Assembly (NCBI RefSeq): GCF_001269885.1
Contig: NZ_LHVH01000014.1
Coordinates: 62,001-126,000, forward strand
Reading direction: 5' to 3'
Length of the DNA stretch: 64,000 nt
From: Pseudomonas kilonensis
Lineage (GTDB): Bacteria; Pseudomonadota; Gammaproteobacteria; Pseudomonadales; Pseudomonadaceae
Shown here: piece after piece, positions 1 to 9,213 of the stretch
Layout: every line of letters starts with the position of its first letter
Position numbering within the stretch: position 1 is the first letter of the stretch
Made by a program: the position numbers and the translations under genes
Notes under the pieces: model-generated
Databases searched by the model: none
Told to the model about the DNA's origin: nothing
Seen by the model: the letters and a program-made list of their open reading frames with translations, nothing else

Positions 1-27
1 GTTGTGGGAGCAAAGCTTGCTCGCGAT

Positions 28-411
28 GGCGGCCTGATGGTCGGTACATATCCATTGCTGCGGTAACGGCGGCTTAGGGTTCCGCCCTGACGGCGGGTCA
101 CTTTCGAAAAGCGCGAAAGTAACCAAAGCGCTTCTGCCCCACCACTCGGTGCCTCGCCTAGGCTCGGCATGCCCGAACGAAGGCATTGCTCCGTGGGCCC
201 GCCGCGAAGGGCCATCCATGGCCCAGCGCGGCTAACCCGGCATCCATGCCGGGTTGCCCACTGCGCAATGCCTGCGTTCGGCCAGCGTGGTTAACGGGGC
301 GCCGAGATCAACGTCCACCGCGAGGCGGCCTAACAGCCGGCCTGGCTCTCCCGGTCGTACACCCGTCAGATCTGTTTGAGCAGGACCTGTGGGAGCAAAG
401 CTTGCTCGCGA
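28..411. repeat. Structured tandem repeat, copy 1
   Basis: First of two tandem copies of a roughly 390-bp element that I read as non-coding. Its core (182-272) can fold as a three-way junction. An outer stem pairs 182-189 with 265-272 and 193-198 with 256-261. Inside it are hairpin 209-224 (extended by 202-206 with 227-231) and hairpin 234-255 (arms AACCCGGCAT and ATGCCGGGTT, loop CC). A separate upstream stem pairs 96-106 with 114-124. The copy ends with a REP half-site at 389-411. Short open frames across it follow the repeat and have no convincing start signals. The first 27 bases of the window are a REP end. Confidence 0.8.
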
Positions 412-483
412 GGCGGCCTGACAGCCGACCTGGCTCTCCCGGTCGTACTCGGACCCAACTGTGGGAGCGGGCTTGCTCGCGAA

Positions 484-883
484 GGCGGCCTGATGGTCGG
501 TACATATCCATTGCTGCGGTAACGGCGGCTTAGGGTTCCGCCCTGACGGCGGCTCACTTTTGAGAAGCCCGGAAGCCGGCCCAGTCAAAAGTAAGCAAAA
601 CGCTTCTGCCCCACCACTCGGCACCTCGCTTAGGCTCGGTGTGCCCTCACTCCGGCATTGCTCCGTGGGCCCGCCGCGAAGGGCCATCCATGGCCCAGCG
701 CGGCTATCCCGGCATCCATGCCGGGATGCCCACTGCGCAATGCCTGCGTTCGGCCAGCGTGGTTAACGGGGCGCCGAGATCAACGTCCACCGCGAGGCGG
801 CCTAGTAGCCGGCCTGGCTCTCCTGGTCGTACACCCGTCAGATCTGTTTGAGCAGGACCTGTGGGAGCAAAGCTTGCTCGCGA
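484..883. repeat. Structured tandem repeat, copy 2
   Basis: Second copy of the element at 28-411, sharing its start, core and REP-containing end. The core is 654-744 and keeps the same three-way junction. Relative to copy 1, hairpin 706-727 has A-T swapped to T-A in both arms. The upstream stem (552-562 with 586-596) changes C-G to T-A in both arms, and its loop grows from 7 to 23 bases. These paired changes suggest selection on the fold. No protein is predicted. Confidence 0.8.
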
Positions 884-948
884 TTGCGGTGTGCCAGTCA
901 ACATCAAGTCGATTGAACGGACGCTATCGCGAGCAAGTCCGCTCCCAC
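861..948. repeat. REP pair (REPIN)
   Basis: Inverted pair of GTGGGAGC...GCTCGCGA palindromic ends around a spacer, overlapping the end of the preceding repeat. The two arms differ at the core (AAAGCTTG on the left, GTCC version on the right), unlike most pairs in this window. Confidence 0.85.
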
Positions 949-982
949 CGTTTGATCTTCGGTGACTGGCCCCTACAGAGCG

Positions 983-2182
983 TCAAATGGCCCCGTCGGC
1001 GCGCAGTTTGGTGATCTGCTGCGCGTCGTAGCCAAGCTCGCCGAGCACTTGTGCGTTGTGTTCACCCAGCGCCGGCCCGACCCATTCGGAGGTGCCCGGG
1101 GTGTCGGAGAGTTTCGGTACGATCCCCGGCATCTTGAACGCCTTGCCGTCGGGCAACTTGGCCTGCAGGAACATTTCACGAGCCAGAAACTGCGGGTCGC
1201 TGAACATATCCTCGGCGCTGAAGATCCGACTGGCCGGCACTCCGGCCTGGTTCAGTTGGTCGATAACGCTATCGAGCGGCAGCGAGTTGACCCAGCGATC
1301 GATGACGCCGTAGAGCTCGTCACGCCGGCTGTCGCGGCCATCATTGCTGGCCAGTTGCGGGTCATTGGCCAGGTCGTCACGGCCGATGATCTGCATGAAG
1401 CGCTTGAAGATCGCGTCGCCGTTGGCGCCAATCTGTACGTGCTTGCCGTCAGCGCTGGTGTGGATGGACGAGGGGGTGATGCCGGGCATGATGTTGCCGG
1501 TGCGCTCACGGATGAAGCCGAACACGTCGAACTCTGGCACCATGCTTTCCATCATGGCAAAAATCGCCTCGTACAAGGCCACGTCCACTACTTGCCCCGT
1601 TCCGCCGTTGATCTCGCGGTGACGCAGGGCCATCAATGCGCCGATCACGCCCCAGAGGGCGGCGATGGAGTCGCCGATGGAAATTCCGGTGCGCACCGGC
1701 GGACGGTCCTCGAAGCCGGTGATGTAGCGCAGGCCGCCCATGGATTCGCCCACCGCGCCAAACCCCGGTTGATCCTTCATCGGCCCGGTCTGGCCGAAGC
1801 CCGAAAGCCGCACCATCACCAGTTTCGGGTTCAGTGCGTGCAGGACATCCCAGCCCAGGCCGAGCTTTTCCAGTACGCCGGGGCGAAAGTTCTCGATCAG
1901 GATATCGGCTTCGCCGATCAGTTTTTTCAGGATCGCCAGGCCTTCGGGGTGCTTGAGGTTCAAGGTCAGGGACTTCTTGTTGCGTGCCTGGACGAACCAC
2001 CACAGCGAGGTGCCTTCGTACAGCTTGCGCCACTTGCGCAGGGGGTCACCGCCGTCGGGCGATTCGACCTTGATGACTTCGGCACCGAATTCACCGCAGA
2101 TGCGCGAGGCGAAGGGCCCGGCGATCAAGGTGCCGAGTTCGATGACTTTGACGCCGGCAAGGGGTTTGGCAGTAAGCGACAT
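983..2182 (-). CDS. CaiB/BaiF-family CoA transferase
   Basis: A 399-residue class III CoA transferase, which moves CoA between carboxylic acids in the cytoplasm; the substrate cannot be told from sequence. The start MSLTAKPLAGVKVIELG follows an AGGA seven bases upstream; a longer in-frame extension to 2287 lacks family similarity. Typical features are the N-terminal VIELGTLIAGPF segment, the NKKSLTLNLKHPEG stretch and the later GTGQVVDVALYEA stretch. Length fits formyl-CoA:oxalate or succinyl-CoA transferases. It is divergent from yaeQ, sharing an intergenic region of about 150 bp. Confidence 0.85.
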   Translation of the reverse strand: MSLTAKPLAGVKVIELGTLIAGPFASRICGEFGAEVIKVESPDGGDPLRKWRKLYEGTSLWWFVQARNKKSLTLNLKHPEGLAILKKLIGEADILIENFRPGVLEKLGLGWDVLHALNPKLVMVRLSGFGQTGPMKDQPGFGAVGESMGGLRYITGFEDRPPVRTGISIGDSIAALWGVIGALMALRHREINGGTGQVVDVALYEAIFAMMESMVPEFDVFGFIRERTGNIMPGITPSSIHTSADGKHVQIGANGDAIFKRFMQIIGRDDLANDPQLASNDGRDSRRDELYGVIDRWVNSLPLDSVIDQLNQAGVPASRIFSAEDMFSDPQFLAREMFLQAKLPDGKAFKMPGIVPKLSDTPGTSEWVGPALGEHNAQVLGELGYDAQQITKLRADGAI

Positions 2183-2329
2183 GACAGATCCTGTAGGACA
2201 AAGGCAGAACGAATAGAGCGTTTTATCATAGGCCAAGGCCGGTCGCCGCAGGTTGATGGTCGGCAATTCGTGGATTGCCCGCGTCATCGGTTAGACTTGC
2301 CGCCTTTCCTCGTATCAAGAAGCCCGTTC

Positions 2330-2872
2330 ATGGCCCAGCCGTCCACGACCTATAAGTTTGAACTGAACCTCACCGACCTTGACCGCAATGTGTACGAGAG
2401 TGTGAAGCAGACCATCGCCCGCCACCCTTCGGAAACCGAAGAGCGCATGACCGTGCGCCTGTTGGCCTACGCGTTCTGGTACAACGAACTGCTGGCGTTT
2501 GGTCGTGGTCTGTCAGACGTCGATGAGCCGGCGCTGTGGGAAAAAAGCCTGGATGACCGTGTGCTGCACTGGATCGAAGTCGGTCAGCCGGATGCCGATC
2601 GCCTGACCTGGTGCTCGCGCCGGACCGAGCGCACCAGCCTGCTGGCCTACGGCAGCCTGCGGGTCTGGGAAGGCAAGGTGATCCCGGCGGTCAAGAACCT
2701 GAAAAACGTCAACATCGCCGCCGTGCCCCAGGAAGTGCTCGAAACCCTGGCCCAGGACATGCCGCGGGTGATCAAGTGGGATGTGATGATCAGCGAGGGC
2801 ACGATTTTCGTGACCGACGACCGTGGCCAACATGAAGTCCAGCTGCAATGGTTGCTGGGCGAGCGTGGCTGA
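2330..2872 (+). CDS. yaeQ: YaeQ family protein
   Basis: A 180-residue protein of the YaeQ family, which has a PD-(D/E)XK nuclease-like fold; its biochemical role is not settled. The N terminus KFELNLTDLDRNVYE and the C-terminal EGTIFVTDD stretch are typical. The start is the ATG at 2330, preceded by AAGAAG. An open frame extends much further upstream, but that part is antisense to the CoA transferase. The gene is divergent from the CoA transferase and followed by a REP pair, so it is probably monocistronic. Confidence 0.9.
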   Translation: MAQPSTTYKFELNLTDLDRNVYESVKQTIARHPSETEERMTVRLLAYAFWYNELLAFGRGLSDVDEPALWEKSLDDRVLHWIEVGQPDADRLTWCSRRTERTSLLAYGSLRVWEGKVIPAVKNLKNVNIAAVPQEVLETLAQDMPRVIKWDVMISEGTIFVTDDRGQHEVQLQWLLGERG

Positions 2873-2885
2873 GCCCACCGGGACT

Positions 2886-3000
2886 GTAGGAGCTGTGTAG
2901 GAGCTGTCGAGTGCAACGAGGCTGCGATCTTTCCCCTGACGCTTGAGTCTCAAGCGAAAGATCAAAAGATCAAAAGATCGCAGCCTTCGGCAGCTCCTAC
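2886..3000. repeat. REP pair, GTAGGAGCTG type
   Basis: A different REP subtype from most in the window. GTAGGAGCTG is present twice on the left, then GAGGCTGCGATCTTT, mirrored by AAGATCGCAGCC and CAGCTCCTAC on the right. An AAAGATC unit is repeated three times inside. It lies between yaeQ and recJ. Confidence 0.8.
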
Positions 3001-3059
3001 AGTGCCAAGCTCCCTCGCCACCAGGATTTTCACCATTAAAGAGAAGTTTTCGTCACCCC

Positions 3060-4769
3060 ATGCGCATAGAACCCCGCCAACTGCCCGATACCCTGCCATT
3101 TCTCGGTGACCTGCCGCCCCTGTTGACCCGCCTGTACGCAGCGCGTGGCGTGCAGTCCGAGGCTGAACTGGACAAGAGCCTGGCGCGCTTGATTCCCTTC
3201 CAGCAGCTCAAGGGGATCGACGCCGCGGTGGATCTGTTGGTGACGGCGCTGGAGCAACGCCAGCGCATCCTGATCGTGGGTGACTTCGACGCCGATGGCG
3301 CGACCGCCAGCACCGTGGGCATGCTCGGGTTGCGTCTGCTCGGTGCGGCCCATGTCGACTACCTGGTGCCTAATCGCTTCGAATATGGCTACGGGCTGAC
3401 CCCGGAAATCGTCGAAGTCGCCCTGGCCCGCGAACCGCAGTTGCTGATCACCGTGGATAACGGTATTTCCAGTGTGGAAGGCGTGGCGGCGGCGAAAGCG
3501 GCGGGGCTCCAGGTGCTGGTCACCGACCACCACTTGCCCGGCCTTGAACTGCCGGCAGCCGACGCCATCGTCAATCCGAACCAGCCGGGCTGCGAGTTCC
3601 CGAGCAAGGCCCTGGCCGGTGTCGGGGTGATTTTCTATGTGCTGATGGCGCTGCGGGCGCGTCTGCGCAACCTGGGCTGGTATGCCAGCACACCCCAGCC
3701 GAACATCGGCGAATTGCTCGACCTGGTGGCCCTGGGCAGCGTGGCCGACGTGGTGCCCCTGGACGCGAATAACCGGATCCTGGTGCACCAAGGCCTGGAA
3801 CGGATTCGCGCCGGACGTGCCCGGCCCGGCATCAAGGCAATCCTGGAAGTGGCCAAGCGCGATGCTTCACGGATTACCTCCACCGACCTCGGATTTATCC
3901 TCGGGCCGCGTCTGAATGCGGCGGGGCGCCTGGACGACATGAGCCTGGGCATCGAATGCCTGCTCACCGACGACCCGGCCCTGGCGCGGGAGATGGCCGC
4001 GCAACTGGACGGCATGAACCAGGACCGCAAGTCCATCGAGCAGGGCATGCAGCGCGAAGCCCTGGCCCAGCTCAAGGACCTGCCGGTGGAGTCGATGCCG
4101 TTCGGTTTGTGCCTGTTCGATCCGCAGTGGCACCAAGGGGTCATCGGCATCCTCGCTTCGCGGATGAAAGAGCGCTATTTCCGTCCGACCATCGCCTTTG
4201 CCGATGCCGGGGACGGTTTGCTCAAGGGCTCGGGCCGCTCGGTGCCGGGCTTTCACATTCGCGATGCGCTGAGCGTGGTGGCGGCGCAGCATCCCACCCT
4301 GATCAGCAAGTACGGCGGTCACGCCATGGCGGCGGGACTGACGCTGCCGGAGGCGAATTTTCCGTTGTTCGCCGAAGCGTTCGACGCGGAAGTGCGCCGG
4401 CAATTGCGTGAAGAAGACCTGACCGGCCGACTGTTGTCGGATGGCACCCTGGCGGTCGAGGAGTTCCACTTGGAACTGGCCCGGGCACTGCGCCACGCCG
4501 GCCCCTGGGGCCAGCATTTTCCTGAGCCAATGTTCCACGGCCTGTTCCAGTTGGTCGAACAGCGCGTGGTGGGCGAGCGGCACCTGAAGGTCGTCCTCAA
4601 GAGCGAGTGCGGCTCGGTGAAGCTTGATGGCATCGCCTTTGGCATCGACCGCGAGATCTGGCCCAACCCTACCGTGCGCTGGGTGGAACTGGCCTACAAG
4701 CTCGACCTCAACGAGTTCCGCGGTCAGGAAACGGTGCAATTGATGATTGCCCATATCGAGCCGCGGTAG
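3060..4769 (+). CDS. recJ: Single-stranded-DNA-specific exonuclease RecJ
   Basis: A 569-residue 5'-3' ssDNA exonuclease of the DHH family, acting in RecF-pathway recombination and mismatch and base-excision repair. Motifs visible in order: DFDADGATAS (motif I), VDNGIS, TDHHLPG (DHH motif), NPNQPGC, LGSVADVVPL, and a C-terminal DHHA1 region with GSGRS and GGHAMAAG. The start MRIEPRQLPD is chosen because it matches family N termini; the frame is open upstream into the REP element. Length agrees with pseudomonad RecJ. It is transcribed alone on the plus strand. Confidence 0.95.
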   Translation: MRIEPRQLPDTLPFLGDLPPLLTRLYAARGVQSEAELDKSLARLIPFQQLKGIDAAVDLLVTALEQRQRILIVGDFDADGATASTVGMLGLRLLGAAHVDYLVPNRFEYGYGLTPEIVEVALAREPQLLITVDNGISSVEGVAAAKAAGLQVLVTDHHLPGLELPAADAIVNPNQPGCEFPSKALAGVGVIFYVLMALRARLRNLGWYASTPQPNIGELLDLVALGSVADVVPLDANNRILVHQGLERIRAGRARPGIKAILEVAKRDASRITSTDLGFILGPRLNAAGRLDDMSLGIECLLTDDPALAREMAAQLDGMNQDRKSIEQGMQREALAQLKDLPVESMPFGLCLFDPQWHQGVIGILASRMKERYFRPTIAFADAGDGLLKGSGRSVPGFHIRDALSVVAAQHPTLISKYGGHAMAAGLTLPEANFPLFAEAFDAEVRRQLREEDLTGRLLSDGTLAVEEFHLELARALRHAGPWGQHFPEPMFHGLFQLVEQRVVGERHLKVVLKSECGSVKLDGIAFGIDREIWPNPTVRWVELAYKLDLNEFRGQETVQLMIAHIEPR

Positions 4770-4802
4770 CCACAAGTGCTATCGATTAAGTGATGACTTC
4801 TT

Positions 4803-4937
4803 GTGGCGAGGGGATTTATCCCCGCTGGGCTGCGCAGCAGCCCCCAAAATGTCCCGGCACCGCATTTCTCCAGTCAAACGGCGTTGGCCGGGTTCGCGAC
4901 TGCTTCGCAGTCGAGCGGGGATAAATCCCCTCGCCAC
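4803..4937. repeat. REP pair, GTGGCGAGGGG type
   Basis: Inverted pair built on GTGGCGAGGGGATTTATCCC and its complement, with nested inverted repeats (CTGGGCTGCGCAGCAGCC on the left; CGACTGCTTCGCAGTCG on the right). The same subtype is found at 27390 and 60042. Confidence 0.85.
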
Positions 4938-5164
4938 ACAGTGACCGACCTAAGCGGGAGCAAGCGCCCTCGCCACACCGTCGGTTTTTAAGTTCTGAAC
5001 CCTCCGTCCTGCCGGGTTGTCGACTAGGCTCTAAGCACTGCTTGATAGCCCTTGTGACGTCTTGTCGAGTTTTTTGCCCGCGGGGGCGGGTGTTGCACCT
5101 TTTGTCACTCGTCGACTTTTCAAACAGAACCCTGGAGCCTGCCCACTGATTCGAGAGGTGCCCC
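4938..5164. other. Intergenic leader of the OYE gene
   Basis: No gene is seen here. It holds a decayed half-REP (GGGAGCAAGCGCCCTCGCCAC near 4957), then a CG-rich hairpin near 5074-5090 and the ribosome-binding site GAGAGGTG just before the ATG at 5165. Promoter elements could not be assigned with confidence. Confidence 0.5.
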
Positions 5165-6271
5165 ATGAGTCTGCTGCTGGAACCCTATACCCTTCGCCAA
5201 TTGACCCTGCCCAATCGCATCGCGGTATCGCCGATGTGCCAGTATTCGAGCACCGATGGCCTGGCCAACGATTGGCACCTGGTGCACTTGGGCAGCCGTG
5301 CCGTGGGCGGTGCCGGCCTGGTGTTCACCGAAGCCACCGCTGTTACCGCCGACGGCCGCATCACCGCCCAGGACCTTGGGCTGTGGAACGATGAACAGAT
5401 CGAACCCTTGCAACGCATCACCCGGTTCATCACCGCCCAAGGGGCCGTGCCGGGCATACAACTGGCCCATGCCGGACGCAAGGCCAGCACCTGGCGACCC
5501 TGGTTGGGCAAGCATGGCAGCGTCAAGCCGGCGGATGGCGGCTGGATGCCGGTCGGTCCATCGCCGATTGCCTTCGACCCGCAGCACACCCAGCCAGTCC
5601 AATTGGACGACGGGCAGATCGCCGGTGTGATCCAGGCCTTCGTCGATTCGGCCAAGCGCGCCCTCACGGCCGGCTTCAAAGTGGTCGAGGTTCACGCGGC
5701 CCATGGGTATCTGCTGCATCAATTCCTCTCGCCCTTGAGCAATCAGCGGCGCGATCAATACGGCGGCTCGTTCGAAAATCGCATCCGCCTGGTGCTGCAA
5801 GTCACCGAAGCGGTGCGGGCCGTATGGCCTGAAGAACTGCCGGTGTTCGTTCGTGTTTCCGCCACCGATTGGGTCGAGGACGGGTGGAACCCGGACGAAA
5901 CCGTGGAGCTGGCGCGGCGCTTCAGGGCGCTGGGGGTGGACCTGATCGATGTGTCATCGGGCGGCACCGCCGCCAATGCGGAAATTCCCACCGGCCCGGG
6001 TTACCAGACCCGTTTCGCCGAGCGGGTGCGCAAGGAGTCGGAAATCGCCACCGGCACCGTCGGCATGATCACTGAGCCGGCCCAGGCCGAACACATCCTG
6101 CGCACCTGCCAGGCCGATATCATTTTCCTGGCCCGCGAATTGTTGCGTGATCCGTACTGGGCCTTGCATGCCGATGATGACCTGGGCGGCCGCAAGGCCA
6201 CGTGGCCGGCGCAGTACCAGCGGGCCACGCATCGGGACCAGCCGATTCATGAGTCGGATTTGCGCGATTGA
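5165..6271 (+). CDS. NADH:flavin oxidoreductase, old yellow enzyme family
   Basis: A 368-residue FMN-dependent TIM-barrel ene-reductase of the thermophilic-like YqjM/XenA class. These use NAD(P)H to reduce activated alkenes, nitro compounds and other electrophiles; the native substrate is unknown. Visible signatures are SPMCQYSSTDG near the N terminus (class cysteine), QLAHAGRKAS with its substrate-binding histidine, HAAHGYLLHQFLSP, NQRRDQYGGSFENR, and the FMN-binding C-terminal part. The start is supported by GAGAGGTG. A strong terminator follows at 6289. The gene appears to be monocistronic. Confidence 0.9.
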   Translation: MSLLLEPYTLRQLTLPNRIAVSPMCQYSSTDGLANDWHLVHLGSRAVGGAGLVFTEATAVTADGRITAQDLGLWNDEQIEPLQRITRFITAQGAVPGIQLAHAGRKASTWRPWLGKHGSVKPADGGWMPVGPSPIAFDPQHTQPVQLDDGQIAGVIQAFVDSAKRALTAGFKVVEVHAAHGYLLHQFLSPLSNQRRDQYGGSFENRIRLVLQVTEAVRAVWPEELPVFVRVSATDWVEDGWNPDETVELARRFRALGVDLIDVSSGGTAANAEIPTGPGYQTRFAERVRKESEIATGTVGMITEPAQAEHILRTCQADIIFLARELLRDPYWALHADDDLGGRKATWPAQYQRATHRDQPIHESDLRD

Positions 6272-6288
6272 GTGTTTGGTAAAACAAA

Positions 6289-6321
6289 AAAGCCCCGGTC
6301 GTCATTGGCCGGGGCTTTTGT
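6289..6321 (+). terminator. Intrinsic terminator after OYE gene
   Basis: Perfect AGCCCCGG/CCGGGGCT stem (6291-6298 with 6309-6316) followed by TTTTGTTT, 20 bases after the stop codon. A preceding A-run lets it work in the opposite direction too. Confidence 0.85.
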
Positions 6322-6354
6322 TTATCTGGAATCTTTAGTGCTTGTACCGCCGTC

Positions 6355-6449
6355 TTCGCGAGCAAGCCCGCTCCCACAAGGGATTTTTGTTGATCATAGA
6401 ACTTCTGATTTACACCCACCTCCATGTGGGAGCGGGCTTGCTCGCGAAG
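6355..6449. repeat. Two REP sites, back-to-back
   Basis: TTCGCGAGCAAGCCCGCTCC (starting 6355) and GTGGGAGCGGGCTTGCTCGC (starting 6426) face in the opposite order from the usual REPIN, so this looks like two singlets or halves of two pairs. It lies between the convergent OYE and opgD genes. Confidence 0.8.
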
Positions 6450-6473
6450 GCGTCATCCCGGACGCAGCAGGGC

Positions 6474-8099
6474 TCAGGGGTACTTGCGCTTATCCGGCGC
6501 CGGCGGGAAGTACTGGTACAACCAGGTCTCGCTCAAGGTCCGGTCCTTGGTGCGAATGAACAGGCGCATCTGCACCGGCTCTACACTGTCGTCGGTCGGG
6601 TACCAGTCGAATGTGATGCGGTAGCCCTTGATTGCATCCAGCACCAACACGTTGAAGTCCTTCACTTCGCCATGGGAGCAGGTCACCACGGGTTCGATAC
6701 CGGTGCCCGGCGGCAGTTGGTCGAGGCCGCCGCCGCTGAAGTCCACGGCAAAGCGACGGGCCCAGACGGTCGGGTAATGCTCGCCCGGTGCCCAGCCTTC
6801 GATGAAACCGCCCATGCCTGAGCGGGTGGCGTCGACGTGGGCCAGGTCGGTGCTGACCGGCGGCAGTGCGCTCCAGTAGAGCTTGTAGCCATAGTTCAGC
6901 GAGTCGCCGGCGGCCACCGGTTTTTTCGGCGTCCAGAACGCGACAATGTTGTCCAGGGTTTCGCCGGTGGTAGGAATCTCCAGCAAGTCGACCGAGCCTT
7001 CGCCCCAGGCCGTCGTCGGTTCGACCCACAGGCTTGGGCGCTTGCTGTACCAGTCCACGGTGTCCTGGTAGCTGGCGAAGTCGTGGTCGGTCTGCACCAG
7101 GCCGAAACCTTTCGGGTCCTTGTCGGCGAAGGCGTTGAATTGCAGGGTAGCGGGGTTGTTCAACGGCCGGCACACCCACTCGCCGTTGCCGCGCCACATG
7201 GCCAGTCGGTCGGAATCGTGGATTTGCGGGTGAATGGTGTCGCACATGCGCCGTTCGACGGTGCCACAGCTGAACATGCTGGTCATGGGGGCGATGCCCA
7301 GCTGCTCGATGGCAGTACGGGCATTGACGTGCGCGTCGATCTCCATCACCACCCGGGTCGGCTGGCAATCGATGTCAAACCGATAGGCACCGGTGGCGCT
7401 GGGGGAGTCGAGCAGGGCATAGACCACGAAGCGGGTGCTGTTCTTGTCCGGGGTTTCAAACCAGAACTTGGTGAAGTCCGGGAACTCCTCGCGCTTCTTC
7501 GCATAGGTGTCGATGGCCAAACCGCGGGCCGACAGCCCGTACTGGCCGCTGGCATCCACGGCGCGGAAGTAGCTGGCCCCCAGGAACGAAAGGATGTCGT
7601 GCCGGTCCAGCTCCGGCGCCTTGAAGACGCGAAAGCCGGCGAAGCCCAGGTCACCCTTCAATTGCGAGGTGTTGACCGTGGTTTTCTGATAGTTGAACAG
7701 CTCCGGGCGGAAGTGCACCTCACGGGCCATGCGCGTCTTCGGGTCGACGCTGTACATGCGCACCGGCTGCTTGAAGCCCATGCCGACGTGGAAGAATTGT
7801 GCGTCCAGTTGCCCGTCCAGCTCATTCCACAGCGAGTGATTGACGTCGTACTGGATGGCGTTGAACTGCAGCGGCGACATTTGGGCCAGGGTTTCTGGCA
7901 GGACTTGCTTGGTGTCGACATAGCGGCTCTCGGCCAGCCGCTTGGCCTGATCCTTCAAACCGTTGAAATCGAAGGGGCGGGCTTCGCCGTCGGCAGTCTG
8001 ATCGGCGGCCCAGGCGCGTGCGGCCATGAGGCCGGAGGCCGACAGCCCAGTGTAGGCGGCGAAGGCCATGGAGGCCTTGAGCAGATTCCTGCGGTGCAT
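6474..8099 (-). CDS. opgD: Periplasmic glucan biosynthesis protein OpgD
   Basis: A 541-residue periplasmic protein needed for osmoregulated periplasmic glucan backbone structure (MdoD/OpgD, paralogue of OpgG). The N terminus [13 protein letters not shown] followed by a hydrophobic run and ARAWA is a twin-arginine export signal, as known for this family. The start is taken at 8099 because it places the RR motif at residues 3-4; an upstream in-frame extension would bury it. The mature part carries the [16 protein letters not shown] and [18 protein letters not shown] stretches. It is convergent with the OYE gene. Confidence 0.93.
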   Translation of the reverse strand: MHRRNLLKASMAFAAYTGLSASGLMAARAWAADQTADGEARPFDFNGLKDQAKRLAESRYVDTKQVLPETLAQMSPLQFNAIQYDVNHSLWNELDGQLDAQFFHVGMGFKQPVRMYSVDPKTRMAREVHFRPELFNYQKTTVNTSQLKGDLGFAGFRVFKAPELDRHDILSFLGASYFRAVDASGQYGLSARGLAIDTYAKKREEFPDFTKFWFETPDKNSTRFVVYALLDSPSATGAYRFDIDCQPTRVVMEIDAHVNARTAIEQLGIAPMTSMFSCGTVERRMCDTIHPQIHDSDRLAMWRGNGEWVCRPLNNPATLQFNAFADKDPKGFGLVQTDHDFASYQDTVDWYSKRPSLWVEPTTAWGEGSVDLLEIPTTGETLDNIVAFWTPKKPVAAGDSLNYGYKLYWSALPPVSTDLAHVDATRSGMGGFIEGWAPGEHYPTVWARRFAVDFSGGGLDQLPPGTGIEPVVTCSHGEVKDFNVLVLDAIKGYRITFDWYPTDDSVEPVQMRLFIRTKDRTLSETWLYQYFPPAPDKRKYP

Positions 8100-8460
8100 A
8101 AATACAACCTTTCTCGAAACAGTCCCGAGCCGATCCTGGCTACAGAGACTGATAAATGAGTTCGGACATGCCTTTGGCCAAACGCGACGAACGTTAGAAC
8201 AGATGCCTGAGAGCAGGATCGGTTCACCGAGGCGCAAAATCATAGGGGAAATACGGGCTTTGAGAGCAAGGAAAGCGTGGCTTGGTCAAATTTTCTTACA
8301 GTTATTTCTTTTTTTATGTCGATTCCGACTTTTTTTGACTAATTACTCTAAAACTCCCTTTTCACGCTTTGAATCCTCCCTATTCTTTAGCGTGATAGGC
8401 GATCTAACCCGGATTCAGACGGCGTTATCAGGTCAACCTCGACGTAAAGAAGGACAACTC
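8100..8460. other. AT-rich divergent intergenic region
   Basis: Between opgD and a small plus-strand gene. The part from about 8280 to 8400 is strikingly AT-rich, with runs of T and TTTATG and TTGACTAATTAC stretches, in an otherwise GC-rich window. It should contain promoters for both genes. No further coding sequence is seen. Confidence 0.5.
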
Positions 8461-8646
8461 ATGACAAAAATACAGGGCATTACCGAAATGCTGGGGATCT
8501 TTCCAGGCCTGACCAACCCACGCAGGACACGCCGGCTCAGCCTGGAAGAATTGAGACTGGTGGAGCGCTATCGGGAGTTGTCGGAAAACGACCGCATCGC
8601 CATGCGCTATCTGGTGGATGCGATGCGCAGTGTTTCGCGGTTTTAG
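8461..8646 (+). CDS. Small hypothetical protein (61 aa)
   Basis: A 61-residue basic protein of unknown function, beginning MTKIQGITEMLGIFPGLTN and rich in predicted helix (SLEELRLVERYRELSENDR). The start is well supported by AAGAAGGACAA immediately upstream; the frame stays open further 5', but that part lies in the AT-rich leader. No signal peptide or membrane segment is seen. It is convergent with the toxin-antitoxin pair. I do not recognise the family. Codon use and the strong ribosome-binding site make it likely real. Confidence 0.7.
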   Translation: MTKIQGITEMLGIFPGLTNPRRTRRLSLEELRLVERYRELSENDRIAMRYLVDAMRSVSRF

Positions 8647-8674
8647 CGGCCGGGGCGGGGAGCACCGGCCGACA

Positions 8675-8974
8675 TCACTCCAACGACCAGTCCTGGCGAC
8701 GTTCGGTGCGCTGGTGCAGTATCCGCAGGACCTGCAGTTGCCCATGCATGAGCCGGTAGGGGGCTACGAATGGGTAGCGCGTCAGTACCAGCTCTCGAAT
8801 ATCAGGAACGACTGACGGACGCCCCGAGCCGGGAAAGCGTTGCAGTTGGCGCAGTGTCTCCAGGATGGCGCTGATGACAGCATCGGCGCCTTCTGCACCG
8901 ATGGCGCCTTGGTAATGTTCGTGGATCGAGTCGAGGTCACTCTGTGCTTTGTCGGTCAGTACGATGCTCGGCAC
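8675..8974 (-). CDS. RelE/ParE-family toxin
   Basis: A 99-residue type II toxin of the RelE/ParE superfamily. Visible features are the N-terminal IVLTDKAQSDLDSIHEHY helix pair, LRQLQRFPGSGRP, the strand ELVLTRYPFVAPYRL and the C-terminal LQVLRILHQRTERR. The last resembles ParE, suggesting gyrase poisoning rather than mRNA cleavage, but this is inference. The start is GTG at 8974, inside the antitoxin gene. The 38-nt overlap implies translational coupling with the antitoxin. Confidence 0.88.
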   Translation of the reverse strand: MPSIVLTDKAQSDLDSIHEHYQGAIGAEGADAVISAILETLRQLQRFPGSGRPSVVPDIRELVLTRYPFVAPYRLMHGQLQVLRILHQRTERRQDWSLE

Positions 8975-9200
8975 GTTTTGCCCACTTAGCCTTCACGGCG
9001 TCCAGATCGGTCAGGTTTCCAGCGTCGGCATCGGCTATGCCTTCGCTGATGGCTTGCAGATGCCAGGATTCGGCCTCCACATATCGGACCAGTGCACGCT
9101 TGAGGTGATACTGACGGTCGCGGTCGGTGGCGGCGGCCAGCAAGTCCAGCTGTTGGGCCAGACCTTCTTCCACACGAAAGGACAAAACGGGCGAGGCCAT
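8937..9200 (-). CDS. Ribbon-helix-helix antitoxin (ParD/CopG type)
   Basis: An 87-residue antitoxin upstream of the toxin. The N terminus MASPVLSFRVEEGLAQQLD is a typical ribbon-helix-helix DNA-binding segment, followed by a long helix and a charged C-terminal tail that would neutralise the toxin. The start at 9200 is preceded by GGAGATCAGCC. A longer frame reaches 9275, but it would cross the operator at 9214-9234. Autoregulation through that palindrome is expected for the family. Confidence 0.88.
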   Translation of the reverse strand: MASPVLSFRVEEGLAQQLDLLAAATDRDRQYHLKRALVRYVEAESWHLQAISEGIADADAGNLTDLDAVKAKWAKRAEHRTDRQSTE

Positions 9201-9213
9201 GGCTGATCTCCAA

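Noticed and set aside
186..1014. Several short open frames with near-identical proteins
   Set aside because: They come from the tandem structured repeat, differ in start context and lie across stems that show compensatory changes; more likely non-coding.
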